Positions 26,495 to 39,800 of a stretch of DNA of 64,000 nucleotides are shown piece after piece. The stretch spans positions 62,001 to 126,000 of the forward strand of contig NW_002476149.1 in the NCBI RefSeq assembly GCF_000189635.1, read 5' to 3'. This stretch comes from Tetrahymena thermophila SB210. Lineage: Eukaryota > Ciliophora > Oligohymenophorea > Hymenostomatida > Tetrahymenidae. The translations under genes and the position numbers were made by a program. A model generated the notes under the pieces. That model was not told where the DNA came from and did not search any database. It saw only the letters and a program-made list of their open reading frames with translations. How positions within the stretch are numbered: position 1 is the first letter of the stretch; the number at the start of each line of letters is the position of its first letter.

Positions 26495-27906
26495 TATTAA
26501 TATTTATTCAATTTGTTTATTTATTAAAGATTAATTGATATATCTTTTCTCAGTTTAGAATTAATTAATATTTAAGATAAGTAAGTCATCACTCTCTTAC
26601 AATAATAATCGCAAAACAATTAATTTTGTTTATAAAATAAGCGTCAGCAGGATGTATCTTAGTTAATTTAGATTATTTTAAAAAAATGTATTCTCTTTAA
26701 TCACATTCAATAAATTAAAATATAAAAAAAATTTTTCGTTTTTGAAATGTTAATTTTAACAAAAAAATAAATAAAAAATATTTAAACCTAACTAAAATTA
26801 TCTTAAACTTTTAATATTTCTTTATTTTTTTACAAATAAAAATCGTATAAAAATGATAAATAGTTCATTTTACATTATTTACTTATTCTATATCATGGAT
26901 ACTGTATACTCTCAAACCTTTGTATTCCTGCTAAAAAAAGCGAGGTTTTAACAAAAAATAGATACTTTAATAATAAAATTTATAATTTTAAATTAAATTA
27001 TAATAAAAAGAAGAAACACAATAACCAAACAAATATTATATAAAATAAATAAATAAACTAAAAAGTTTAATTTACAAAAAATATTTTCATTGAGTTAGAC
27101 AATATATTATATAAATTATTTTATTTGCTGAAAATGAGTATATTACTGAAATTTAAGAAATATCTATGATATTTAAAATAAAAAATATTAAACTAAAGAG
27201 TATATTAATCAAACAATTGATATTATCTTATTTTTTTTCTATATTGAATAAATTAGAAATTAAATTTATTTACAAATTTATCAAAATTTAATTAGAATAA
27301 AATTTACATAATTAAATACTACGAATTCAATTAATAAACAGATAAATAAAATGATAGATTAAAAATAAATTTATTAAAAATAAAAATAGAACATCATAAA
27401 AAATAAATAAAAAAAAATAATTTTTCCTTACTTCTTAAAATATTTAAATTTTTAATAAAATACTATTGAATTTTCTGATTCTTATCTACATTTAAATTCC
27501 TAAAAATAACAAAATTTTATTTCACTAGAGTAACAGTTTAAAAATAACCTTGCTTTATAAAATAAAAAATTCTTTAATTTATTTAAGATTATTATTTCAT
27601 ACTTTAATCTTTATAATCAATATTTTCAAACCAATCAATTATCTGTCATATATAAATACATGATAATTAGCTAGCTAGTTAATCATATAAGGTCAAATGA
27701 TGAAAGGGAGGATTTTTACTGAATACCAAGTTTAGATCTAACAAGTTGCTTTTAAGCAGAATTGATTTCTTAATATTATTTATTGCAAAAATTTTAATAA
27801 TTTATTTTGTTACAAAAGCTTGAAAGCTAATAAATAGATAGATAGATAGTTAATCCATTTTAAATAAAAGATTAAGAAATAAAAGTTAGTCTCTATTTAA
27901 AATAAA
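26495..27906. other. divergent 1.4-kb intergenic region
   Basis: It separates the starts of dolichol kinase (minus) and the Gln-rich protein (plus), so it should hold two promoters. It is very AT-rich with many A and T tracts. A short GATA repeat lies at about 27836-27850. No coding frame or structured RNA was recognised. Confidence 0.5.
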
Positions 27907-30900
27907 ATGAACAATTAAATCAACTACTAATAGATACATAACTTTCACCTAAATCTACAAGGCATATAGCCATAGAAAATACCAGGCTAAATTTAGGTCT
28001 TATCTCCAAAATCAAACTATGCTAGTCCTCCTCAATATTTAATTTAAAGTATTAATCATACTGGAATTTAGATCAACTAAGGCATTGAAAACAGTCCTTC
28101 TAATAGATTGTAATAATTATTGCATTAATAACCCTAAAAAAATTTTAAATTGAATTAATATATTTTAAATGTTTCTATAAGTTAACTTTTTTATTTTAAG
28201 CTTATCAAATACAGCAAAGGTGCTTAAAAGCTAAACAATAGATTTCAAGTAGATGATGGTCAAATAGCATTAACAGAGTTTAGCAAACCACAATTATGCG
28301 AATAGATAAATAATCGAAGTTAAAAAAAATTAAAATGAAGTAGTTTCGTTTTAACCTTAGAAATATTAAACCTTGTAAAAGCCTGCAACTCCTACTGCTA
28401 TATCCAGCTCTCCAAGCCAAGGTTTTGCTTAAACATATTAAAATTATTAAAGAAGTAATAGTGCAAACTATGCAGCATAGCAAAATGGTGTTTAATATGA
28501 TTAGAGAGTTTAATAGCCAATATTTATTAAGTTTATAAGTAATGATAATGCTTAAAATAATCCAATTGAATAGAATGCTTAGCCTAATCCAGTATAAAGT
28601 AGTAATCTATCATCTCTTCCTTTGTCACCCACTTAAATAAAGTAGAAATAGAAATGCATGACTTATATAATTTAATAAAATAATTAGCCTTAAACATTTG
28701 GTTATATAGAGAGGAGGAGGAGTGTTGAGGAGAAAGGTAATGCATAAGATATTTAAAAAGCAATTATAAGGTATTCTGATAGTTTCCGCCACAAATTTTC
28801 TGACTCAATATAATCTAATAACACTACTGCTAACCCAATAACAACAGCAGTATCAGTAAAGTCAAATTATTCTCCTTTATAATAATTCGATAGTATTGAT
28901 AATAATAAAAATACCTAAAATAATTTGATCAATAACTCACTTTAACTTGAGGGAAGCGAATAAAACAATTAAAATATATAATTTATTTAGGAATAATAAA
29001 TAGCAAAGAACTCCTTCAGGTCTATTTAGTAAACAAGCAATAATGAAGAAATTGTCGCAATTGATGATTATTAAATATATAGTAGGTAATTAATTAATTA
29101 ATTAGCTTATTTTATTAAATAAAAGGGTTTGAAAGTTTAATTTATTTTTGAATAAACGCCTTTATTTAGTTCTTACTAGTAGCTTAATTTGTATATTTTA
29201 TTTACAAAGGAATAAATGTTATTAAATTTTATTGTGAAAGTTTTCTAAGGATGCTAATTTTAAATGTTTATTCATCCATAAATAAATTACTTTTATTTAA
29301 TTAAAAAGTCGTAACTCTGAAGAGGGAAGTAAGTCACAAAGAATTCATGAAACATCATAATAAGATCTTAATAAAAATATCTCTAAAATTATGAATATTT
29401 ATTATTTTAAAAATTAATCTGATGTTATTGATAATCAAAGAAGTAATCATGAGTAAGAAGTAGTTTAAAATCCCCAAATAAACCAAGGAAGTGAAAGCAG
29501 CAAATTATTAAAAAATAATTCATTGGTAAAAATTTGATTATAAAAAATAAATTTGTGAAGAAAAAATAACTTGTTAATAAATAGAACGATTCCAGGATAA
29601 AAGCCTAAAAAGAATACTCAACTATTACTGAAGAAGCTAAGAATTAGGTTTCACTTTCATAAAAAAGCTCTCCTCAATCGTAGGCATAACAGATTAAAGG
29701 AACATTAAATTAAAATACCTCCAAAAATAGTTAGGTATAAAAAAGTAGAAAAAGTTTAAGTAGTGTGTATTAAAGCAAAAGCAAAATTAATTAAATTGCA
29801 GATGATAAATTAGGTTTGATTTCATCATCTGCACACAAGAATAATAACAAAACTAATTTATAATCTCAAAAATCAGACAGTAAAACTAATAGTCATCATT
29901 AAAAATCATAAAAAAGCATTTAGCATCATCAAAGTAATGAAAAAATAGTAAATAGCTAAAAACTATTGAAACAAAATTCTCGCTCATCTTCCACACAAAT
30001 AATTAATGGGGCTTCCTAGTCGTAAAAGCACTTCTAGCTTTATGACAATGATTCAGACAATAAAAAACCTTCATAAAAAACATAGTAACTATCAGATAAT
30101 CAAAAGTTAAAATAAAATCAATCTAATTCATAAAAAAATTCTACGTAAAAAATGTAAACTTAGTAATAAAATAATTCTTCTTAACGTTAGATTACTTTCC
30201 CTGAGAGTCCAATAAGTGTAACTAATTAAATTGATAGCTCTTGTGGATTTGGATCTGAAATTACTTACACAGAGGATTAAATTAACGAGCTTTCAAATAG
30301 AGTTTTAATGATGAAAGGAAATAATCCAATTCCATTAATAGTTAACCACAATTAAATTTGCTATGATTTATCTCAATAGACATCAAAAAATAAACCAAGC
30401 AGTTTTTCTGAAAACATTTAAAATAAAGATCAATAAAATCATTTAGTAAATGAAAAAAATTTCAAAAAAAAAGAATAAACTAAAGCAAGTCCTTATAATT
30501 TGCAATAAAAAATAGATTATCAGAATTATATTGAAGATGTAGTTTTTTCAAATAAGATAGAACAAAAGTTATTGCTAGAAAAGAATAACACAGAGGAAAA
30601 TAAACAATAAAAAAATTCTGCTTAATATGATGAAGATGATGACTGTGAAGCTAATCCAGATTTTATTAATCTATACAAAACACCAGCAAAACCAAATAGT
30701 TGCAGCTTAAAGGAAGCTCAGTATACAAATCAGATATAAAATTTAAAAGATAAAAGCTATTCAGCAGGATAGGTCTTAGATTTAAGAAAGAATTCAAGCT
30801 AAAATGAATAACAATAATAGGAATAAAATAACTAAGAAAAGCAGATTAATACTGAGGCAAGTAAAAATAGTAACAACAAAAATGTTATTTAAAATAAGAT

Positions 30901-32254
30901 GCAGGATTAAGAAAATAAGGATAAAATATAAATTGAAGGTAAAAGTTTAAGCGATAAAATTTAGCAAGTGGATGATAAACAAAAAATAGAAAATTTGAGA
31001 GAATTTGATAATAATAATGGAGATGAATCGCCTTTTATTGTTGAAATGAAAAAATAGCACTAAAAAATTATTGAAGAATTCAGCATAAAACCTATTTTTG
31101 CTCTTGATAGCAAGGAAGATTTAAACAAATTTAGTAAAGAGTCATCATAAAACTCTTCTGATGCTAAATATTCACATGTCTCTAAAAGTGACATTAAAAA
31201 GCATAAAAGAGACATAGAATCTGTTCAATCTATTAATGAATTATTAAATTTTATGGGAGGTATTTAATAATCATCAAATACTGATTTTATAGTACCAGGA
31301 AGTAGTGTTTCTAAATAAAATTTAAGTTAAATATTTGATGAAAATAGTAATTTACCAAGTAATGTATGCTCTTTGTAAATAATATAAGAATAACAAATGA
31401 CTGAGTAAGTGAAGAATAGCTAAAAGCAATAAATTCAGAATAAATAAATAAAAGATTTAAAAGTGAACTAAAAAGGTACTAATCAGACAAATCAATTAAA
31501 TTCAAAACATATGTCTCATATTTAAACCAAATTAACAGCACAATAAAAAAATTTTATAGCAGTCTAGCAAAAGCAATAAAAGAAAAGCTAAACAACCTAT
31601 AAAAGGTAAGACTCTCCAAACCAAGTAGTAATTTAATTAAAAGGCAGTAACAGCTAGACTTAAGGAATTAAAATTTAAGACTTATATATAGGATAGTATT
31701 CCTCGAAATCTTTACATCAATAAAAGGAATTAAAAGGTGAAGCAACTTAAAACTCTCAATAATTTTTATAAAAGCAAAGAACTTAAGAAAGAAAAAGCAG
31801 TCTAATAAAACCTGATAATCCTTAGATAAATTAAAACAAAAACTAAAATGTAATTAATCTTTAAAAGCTAAATTAACATACATAACAATTAGAAAAGATA
31901 ATATAGTCAGCAGGAAATAACATAATTACATTAGCACAAGATAGTAAATTTTCCAATTCTAGTAGTAAAGAGGCTTTGAGATAATCAAATAACTCATAAA
32001 AAATGGCTAAAAAATTTGATAGCAAGTCAATAAATAATTTGACAAAAAATAATAGTTTAACTTTGACTTAAGATACTTCAAATGTAAACTCAAATAACAT
32101 GAATAGTGTATATAGCACATAACAAACTTTTCTAAAAAAGAGCACCTCTAATACCTAAAAATAAAATAATTAAAATAACTACATAAATTTAACAAACAAA
32201 TCAAGTGATGGAGGACACATAGTCATGTACTAAATAAACTCAAAAAAACAATGA
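27907..32254 (+). CDS. Gln/Asn/Ser/Lys-rich low-complexity protein
   Basis: Four exons, about 1300 residues, no recognisable domain. The first exon (MNNQINYQQIHNFHLNLQGI) runs to about 28150. The second runs from about 28200 to a donor at about 29083, the third from about 29308 to 29523, and the fourth from 29581 to TGA at 32252-32254. The last exon is almost 2.7 kb of open frame, possible only with TAA/TAG as Gln. Small ordered islands recur in a disordered background: ITFPESPISVTNQIDSSCGF, a DDDCEANPDFINLYKTPAKP acidic patch, ESVQSINELLNFMGG, and Ser-rich ends. No signal peptide, TM or coiled coil of note is present. It could be a scaffold or granule-type prion-like protein; this is inferred from composition alone. 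Confidence 0.78.
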
Positions 32255-33055
32255 GTGATTGAGTAATAATTTAATTTTTGTTCATATAAATTTTCTTAAA
32301 AAATTAAAAGAATTGCATGCATGTTGAATTTGAATTATGTTTTTATTTTAAGTTAAAATTTGTAAAATTCATTTTTATTAAATAAAGTATCATATAAATA
32401 AAAATGTTAATATTTATCTTGTATATATTTATAAATGTTTGATACATTTAATAATAAACCAAGTAGGTAGGTTCTTATACTATTACTTTTTATATTTCTA
32501 AATTTTATTTTGCATCTTTCTCTTCTTTCTCTTGAAGCAAACAGTCTTTTTACTATTAAAAAAGTATAGTTTCATTTTTTTTGCTTACAAAATAATAAAA
32601 TAAATTAGTATAATTGAAGATCTATTAAATCCTAGCCCAGATCAATATTTATTTTATTTTCTTTTATTATGATTTAAAACATAATTAAGTAAAATTATTT
32701 TGGAATCCCACAAACAATGAAATTACAAAATTTAGGTTTCTTGTTTATTTAATAACTAAAACATGAATATAGGAATGTATGTATATTATTGAAATTATTA
32801 ATTTATTTTTTAAGAAGTATTTTAAATTCTATAGGTTGAGAACATGGTTGAATATTAAAATTACAATAAATAATTTTTTTACAAAAAAAATAAAGAATAA
32901 TTAATAAATATAATATACAAATTAATACTTAATAAATAATTTTAATATCTTTTGAAATGTTTACCTTTTTGTTTGAATTATTTACTTACTTACTGATTGA
33001 TTTAATTAATTAATTAATTAAAACAAAATTTCTTGTTTAACAAAATAAGATCAAG
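32255..33055. other. intergenic, convergent 3' ends
   Basis: An 800-bp AT-rich spacer between two converging genes. It contains TTAA/ATTA microrepeats near 33000-33020 but no coding frame or RNA gene that I can support. Confidence 0.5.
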
Positions 33056-35680
33056 TCAGATTTAGGCATAGCTAACTGTTTTTTTATTTTTACTTACATT
33101 TTATTATTTTTCTTATTCAATAATTATTTTTGTACTAAACTAGCCCAAATCCTCCTCTTCTTCAGGTACACAATTTAATGAAGGTATTCCATTATCATCA
33201 ACCTTATATTTTATAAATAATTCATTATATTAAAATTACTGTTAAATAACTACTTTGAATTTAAGTCCATTTTAATTTTATTGCAAAGAAGACAAAAATG
33301 ATTTATTTATAGATGATTTTCTACTCCTAAGTATACTTTAAGGTATCGGCTAGTAAGTTCTCATACCCAATATGTGACTTGTTTCATTATCAGACAATTC
33401 AACTTTACTACCTGTATCATTTAACTAATTTTTCTTTTTTTTTTGCTTAGAAAACTCATCTTAAATATCAAACAAGTCAGTATGGTCTTTTAAGTTTAAT
33501 TCATTTTAAAAATATGTTAATTTGATGTAAATTAATTCGTTTGTGTTAATTTAATTTTTACTATTCAAAATATCAACAATGGAAATGCAGTTCTTAGAAA
33601 GTCCTGACTGTAGAGGGTTGTTGCTCTCTTTAATTAATTTTCTGTTTTTTGATTAATCTAATTCCAAGACATACATGTCAGCATTTACAAACCCCTTTTC
33701 TTGGTATCCACCAAAAATTATAATTTTAGATCCAATTATTTAGGATGCAAAAGCACATTTTTGAAGATTCTTAAGACCATTTTCTTCAACACTTATCCAA
33801 TTTAATGTTTCTAAGTCTAGGAGGCATATATCACCAAGAATTCCATTTTAGCTAATATTCATATTATAGCTTCTATAGAATTTTGAATTATCATTTCTGC
33901 CACCATAAACAATAAGTACATTTAAATCATCATAATAGTGCTGAGAATGTTGATATCTTGCCATTGGAAGTGCTCCTTTAACATCAGGTACTACCCACTT
34001 AAGTGGTTTTTATCCTAGCTTTATTATTCTTAATTAATTTGTTGCCTCTCCATTTTGTAGCAAACCTCCAAATACGTACAACCCTTCTTCTTTGACTTTT
34101 CTAACTTTTTTATCTTTTGTTTTTTTAATTTCTACATTATAATAAGGATTTTCAATTTTAGCATCTCCTCTGAAAATAGGGGTCATTTAGTGGAAAGCGA
34201 GACCTTTATCTAATCCTTCAACTTACAATATGTTACTTTAGAATATCCATAAAATAAAAAGTTATCATTTTTGTACAAATATTTTGATAAAAATAAATAA
34301 ATAAATAAAATACCATTTAAAAGTTTCTAAATTAATTGATACAAAATCGTATAAATGTTTATTATAACTGTTGATACCTCCAAATATAAATAAAAACTTG
34401 GTAATTAAAACTGATGCATGATTTCTTCTATTTTCAATAATATCTCCGAATGTCCTAATTTAATTCCAACTATTCTTAGAAAATTCGTATATTTAAATAT
34501 CATTAAAACATTATCTCATTTTAAGATGAGAATTATATTTTTTTTCTCCACCAAATACAAGCAAGTCTTTTTTATATCTTTCATATCATAAAAAATAATT
34601 AAAATATAAAATATTTAAATTTCATTTTACAAATGAGCAGTATGACCATATCTTCCTTCTTAAAGTTAAGCTGCTTAATCCATATTTGTCCATTTCCATG
34701 TTTGAAAATCAAGGTAGCACATTGTGTTAAATAAATCTAAACCCATGCCTCCGTATAAATATAATCTCTTATTTAATAAATAAAGATGCTAAAAATTTAA
34801 TATATATAATATTTCATACTCCATCAATGTATGTAAGACTCGGATATTCTCTTGTCTCAGGTCTCCAACCATCATCAGTGATACAATACCAATAAAATTT
34901 TAAATTTGTTAGCTTTTTCTCATTTTATTCTTTATTTTAATTGTTAAACGGATCATCGTCTTCTTCGTTATGCTATTATGGCATCAGATTACCTTCAGTT
35001 CCAATAACTGGAGATGTGCTTTACTACTTAGCCATATTATTTAACACTTAGTCATGATTCTTAACCTTAATCTTAGGTAAATTAAATTTTTATTCCCTTT
35101 TTCTATATGAGTCAATCAATTAATCATAATTTTCTGTATAGTTTTTTTAAGCTTAATTTACTAGGAAATTTTTTTAAGTTCTATTGAAAACAAGTTGATT
35201 TGACATCACTTCTCTTGTATTGCTCTAATCTTAATTCCTTTTAGCAAATGACTACCAAGATTAGTTATTAACTAGAATTGTTGACATAGGAGTAAAACTC
35301 TTCATAGATAAGTAGTCTTTACCTAAAGACTTATTCAAAAGATCATCTGGTGCTGCTAAAAATGCCATATGAGTTGAATTAAAAATTTATTCAACTGTCC
35401 TTACATCAGATGAATTTATAGTGCTTTATAAGGCAGATTAAGTCATAAAATCTTTTTTTTTATCTAATCTTTACCTAAACGTTTGCCTTACTTATAACTC
35501 AAATTATTTTTTGCTAAAACTCTTTGTAGAATGTTAGAATTAACTTTTATTTTTAATTGGAGAATCTGTATCTTATTTTATGTAAAATTTTTTTTGAGAT
35601 GAGGAAACTGTTTAGTTAGGATTGTAGGTTATTTTTTCCATGGGTTAATCTAAATGAAGTCTAGACGTTGAAAACATCAT
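33056..35680 (-). CDS. Kelch-repeat beta-propeller protein
   Basis: Four exons; the start is the second of two adjacent ATGs on the coding strand's 5' side (35680). About 250 disordered N-terminal residues precede Kelch repeats, each with a Gly-Gly strand, Tyr and Trp: LYLYGGMGLDLFNTMCYLDF...WKW, LLVFGGEKKYNSHLKM...SWNQI, FLFIFGGINSYNKHLYDFVS, LYVFGGLLQNGEATN, VLIVYGGRNDNSKFYRS...LNWI, and KIIIFGGYQEKGFVNADMYV. Six blades can be seen, enough for one propeller. The C-terminal 150 residues are Ser/Gln/Asn-rich with an acidic VPEEEEDLGQ end. A 31-bp intron at 34789-34819 is the shortest clear one in this gene. Kelch propellers are protein-binding platforms; no partner or catalytic domain (BTB, RING, F-box) is present, so the role is open. 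Confidence 0.87.
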
Positions 35681-36866
35681 TTTGCTATTTACTTAACCAA
35701 ATCTCTAATTTAAAGATAAATAACTTCGATTTTATATTTATAAAGTAAGTAATTTTTTGCGTTTTAGTTTTTAGCTATGACACTAATTAAATTAGTTTTT
35801 TAATTCGATTGTAAATTATAATCAATTTAAAAAGGATGCTTGCATGCATAATATATTGTTTGATTGTTTATTTATTTATTTCATATAAATACTTCATATA
35901 GTTATTCTTTTAAATAAAGTAAAAGAACAATTTTACTGATTATCAACTTTTAAGATTGATTCAAAATAAATCTTTTGTTAATCTAAACTATGATAACAAA
36001 TTTATTAACAAATATTATCAAAATACATTAGTATTACTTGAAAATAATAATAAAATTAAATGTAACTTAAAGTAAATATCGCATGAATGATTTATTTCTA
36101 ATCTATTCTATTTTTTAATTTTTGAGAAGATGCTAATTAAATAATATTTTTTTAAACACTTGTATTAAACCCTCCAATAAAATTTTTACAAAATAATAAT
36201 TGCTAATTAAATCTAAGTCTGAATAAATCTAATTAGTTTTCAATTAAATTATTATTTTGCTAATTTACTTCCATATTGTAAATTAATTTCAAGAATTAAC
36301 TACAATTTTTTAATTTTTTTAAAATAATGATTAGAGGATAAGATAGTTAATGAGTAAAATACATAAATTTAAATAACAATATAATATAAATTAAGTATTG
36401 AAAAAGTATTTAGTTAATATTAAAAAAGAGGTAATAGAGTTTGCATACAAATAATCAATAAATTTACAGTTAGAAAGAATATGTTAAAAAGGTTGGTAAG
36501 ATAATATGATAGATTGAAAATTTTTCTATTTTATAATAGTAATTTAGATTTAATTTTTTTTATTTTAAGAATATACCAAAAAGTATTTATCCTCTATTGT
36601 GAGTGAAGAGTTGTATTAAAAATATTTATTTATTTACTCTTAATTAAATATTTAATATAAATTATATTATGTATCTTATAATTAATATATACATATTAAA
36701 TCCTAAGTAAATTTTACTAACTAACTACCTAAGAACTGCAAATCATAGATGAAACTAATTTTTCATTTCTCAGAATTTTTTATAAATATTGTTATTTAAG
36801 TAGATTAATTTATTAAATTCATGTTAATTTACTATTAATCACTTAATGAATGAATGAATGAATCTA
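35681..36866. other. 1.2-kb intergenic region
   Basis: Upstream of the Kelch gene and downstream of the giant CHAT-STAND gene. An ATGA tandem repeat lies at about 36846-36864, beside the latter's stop codon. The rest is AT-rich without a convincing frame. Confidence 0.5.
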
Positions 36867-39800
36867 TCAATCATCTTCATCATCTTCTTAATTAGAACTA
36901 GATTTGTTGGCTTGATTGTTATTGTTTTTATATTCGTTATATTTGTTCTTTTTTTTCTTATTAAATATTTATGCTTACTTTCCTGTTTAATTTACCTTCT
37001 TTTTGTTGTTTTATTTTTTATGTATTTAGTCTGAAAAATTGTTATTATTAAGTTGCATTTAAGAAATCATTTTCATATTTTGTCTATCATTTTAACTGCC
37101 TGCACTTTGAATTGTAGCCTTTGAACTTTACGAATCACTTTTCTATATTTACAAAAATGAGGGAAGTGATTAATTAGACTTTTATTTTACAGAAGAAATC
37201 TAATCAGTAAAATCAAAAGTGCCTCTTTAGCTTGAAATATTACTTATCATACTAATATTAACTTGTTGATGATTTTGTCTTTCAGTATATGCTTCTTTTA
37301 ACGAAGGTTTATTTTGTTTTTTATGCTATGAGTACGGATAAGAATTAGGAGACTAAGCATGAGGGTGATTTTAAGGAGTAGAAGTATAGCTTTGCTAAAT
37401 AAATGTAGTTGGTAAATGATGAGGGATGGACTAATGGTGGTGGAGATGGTGGGAATATTAATGAAGAATATTTTGACTTGGAGAAATAGGTATTATAGGT
37501 GGAGAGTTCAAACTACCTTAATGGCTTATTTATTAATAAGGCAATATTATCAAACTTTTATCTGGTGTTCTATGTTAATTATTTTCTCTATTCGGTTGAC
37601 TTTTAAGCGAAGGTTTATCATCTATATCATCGTCTTAAACTCTTAATTCATTTTTATCAAAGAAAATATTCTAAGTATATTAATACTTTGATTACATTTC
37701 ATCAATATCATCATCTTCATTAAGCTCTCCTTCTTCATCTTCTTCTTGATAACCATCTTCTTCGCTGGATAATTTTTCGCTTTCATCTACTTAGAATTTT
37801 TAATTTTTATTGACATGAGATTAGTGATGACCATGCTAATTGTGATGATTATGATTATGATGATGATGATTTCTGTGAGTTCCATGATTTGAATGTTATT
37901 CTTTCTCTTCATCTTAGACTTTTTAAGGTAAATACTCCTCTTCTACAAATTCATGATGAATTTAAGTGGATTTTTTAGATTTTTATTTGCTCGAAGATCT
38001 ACCTGACTTTAATTCTTAGCTAAGAGAATCATCTAATCTGCATTTCTCAGTATTTGTAGAAGAAACCATATCCTATAGGTTTGCAAAATTCCCTCCTTTT
38101 GATAACTCAAAGGACATATCTTTCTAGATTTGAGGGACTTCTGATTATATAGCAAGAGAAGATTGAATATATTCTTTTGTTTCTTCTGTAATTATTTCTT
38201 CATCTTTTTTCTTCTATTTTGTCTAATTTATCTCTTATTCTTTTTACATTTCTAATTAATTTATAAATTCATCATCTGACTTTGTTTCATCTTCCTCTTC
38301 AATATTGTTTACTTAATATTCAAATGGAATTCCATTACTTGAATAATTTTATTCATTTGAGTATAACGACGTCTTCAAATTCTGAGCACTGCTACTATTT
38401 TTTGTTTACCTCACTGATTAAGATTAACTATTAGATAAACTTTCACCTTAAATTTCAGTTTTACTTTATCCAAAAAGTTCTTTTAGAAAATCAGAACCTT
38501 CTAATTTTTCTAAATCTCTTTCTTAGGTTTTATCAGTATATTAGTTATTTGAGAATTCCTCATCGTCATAATCTTCATCATCTAAGCTTAAGCATTGTTG
38601 AATTTCTTCTTGAATATGCTTATCTTAATATTTAACACTCTTCTTTTAGGACTTTTTCAATTTTCTATTTGAAGTACCATTATTGTTAGACCCTAGCATT
38701 ATGCTATTATTTAGATTTGATTAACTGTTTTACAAATTATCTTAAGTAAGATTAACAAATGATCCATTACTTTATTAACTTTAATACTGATTTCTGGCAC
38801 TAATATGATTGCCACTAGGCTCTCTTTTATGCATTCTTTCTTCATATTCATCTTATCCTAGTTCAAGTTGGTAATCTTAGTTCTAAAAAATATCTTCCTA
38901 TCCAAATTAATTATAATCTGAATTTTTATGGTAATATGAGGTATCGCTATTAGCTTGATCTTTCGGGACCTAAAAATTAATAGCCTCATTAGAATAGCTA
39001 GTTTTATTAACTTCAGGATCACTTTATACAATTATTTAACTGTTTTCTACCTTATTTCTTCTACTTAGTGAGTGTATCCTGGCATCCTTAGAGCTTGACT
39101 TTTGTTGTTCATTCTTGCTATTCAATTAAGCTTAGTGAGCAGAAGAATGAGCAAAAGATTTTTTGTGTTAGCTACTGTTACCAAATTACTAAAATAAAGC
39201 AATATTTTAAATGTTAGTAGGAACCATTTATGGTGTATTTCCAGTGCTACTGCTTGAGTTAATTTCTTGAATCATATTTTTAGACATGTTTGGATGCGAC
39301 ATATGATGTTAGTGGCTGGAACCAGAAAAAGAAGAATGGTGGATCTAAGGATTATGGGGGAATTACTAATTTGTTACATATCCACTATTAGAATGTTAGA
39401 ATTGAGTATGGTGTTAGCTATGATAGTCATGCAAACTCGATTATGAAAGTAAATTTCTAGAGTTCTTAAGTTTTGAATAATCATGATTTTTCATAAGGCC
39501 GCTTGAAGTGATCTTAAGGAGATTTTATTTATTGTTTTAATGAGCTTAATGAGAGGTTAAAGAGCTCTACTTCTTTTCTGCATATTGATTTACTATTTAA
39601 GATGGTTATTAATTATACAAAATCGATGTGTTAGAACTTTCCATATTATTCCCAATTATCATTGATTAAGAAGTATTTTAATTTAATTTATTGTAATGAT
39701 AATAATTTGAGTGGAGTTAAGTTTAGCTTTTCTATTACTGTTAATTTTTGGTTGAATAAAACTAATGCTCTTAGTTAAAAACTTAGCTATTTGGAAGACT

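Noticed and set aside
37416-37646. Plus-strand 76-codon frame beginning MMRDGLMVVEMVG
   Set aside because: It is antisense to the continuous minus-strand Gln/His-rich tail; its Met/Val/Arg-rich make-up is the mirror of His/Pro/Ser codons.
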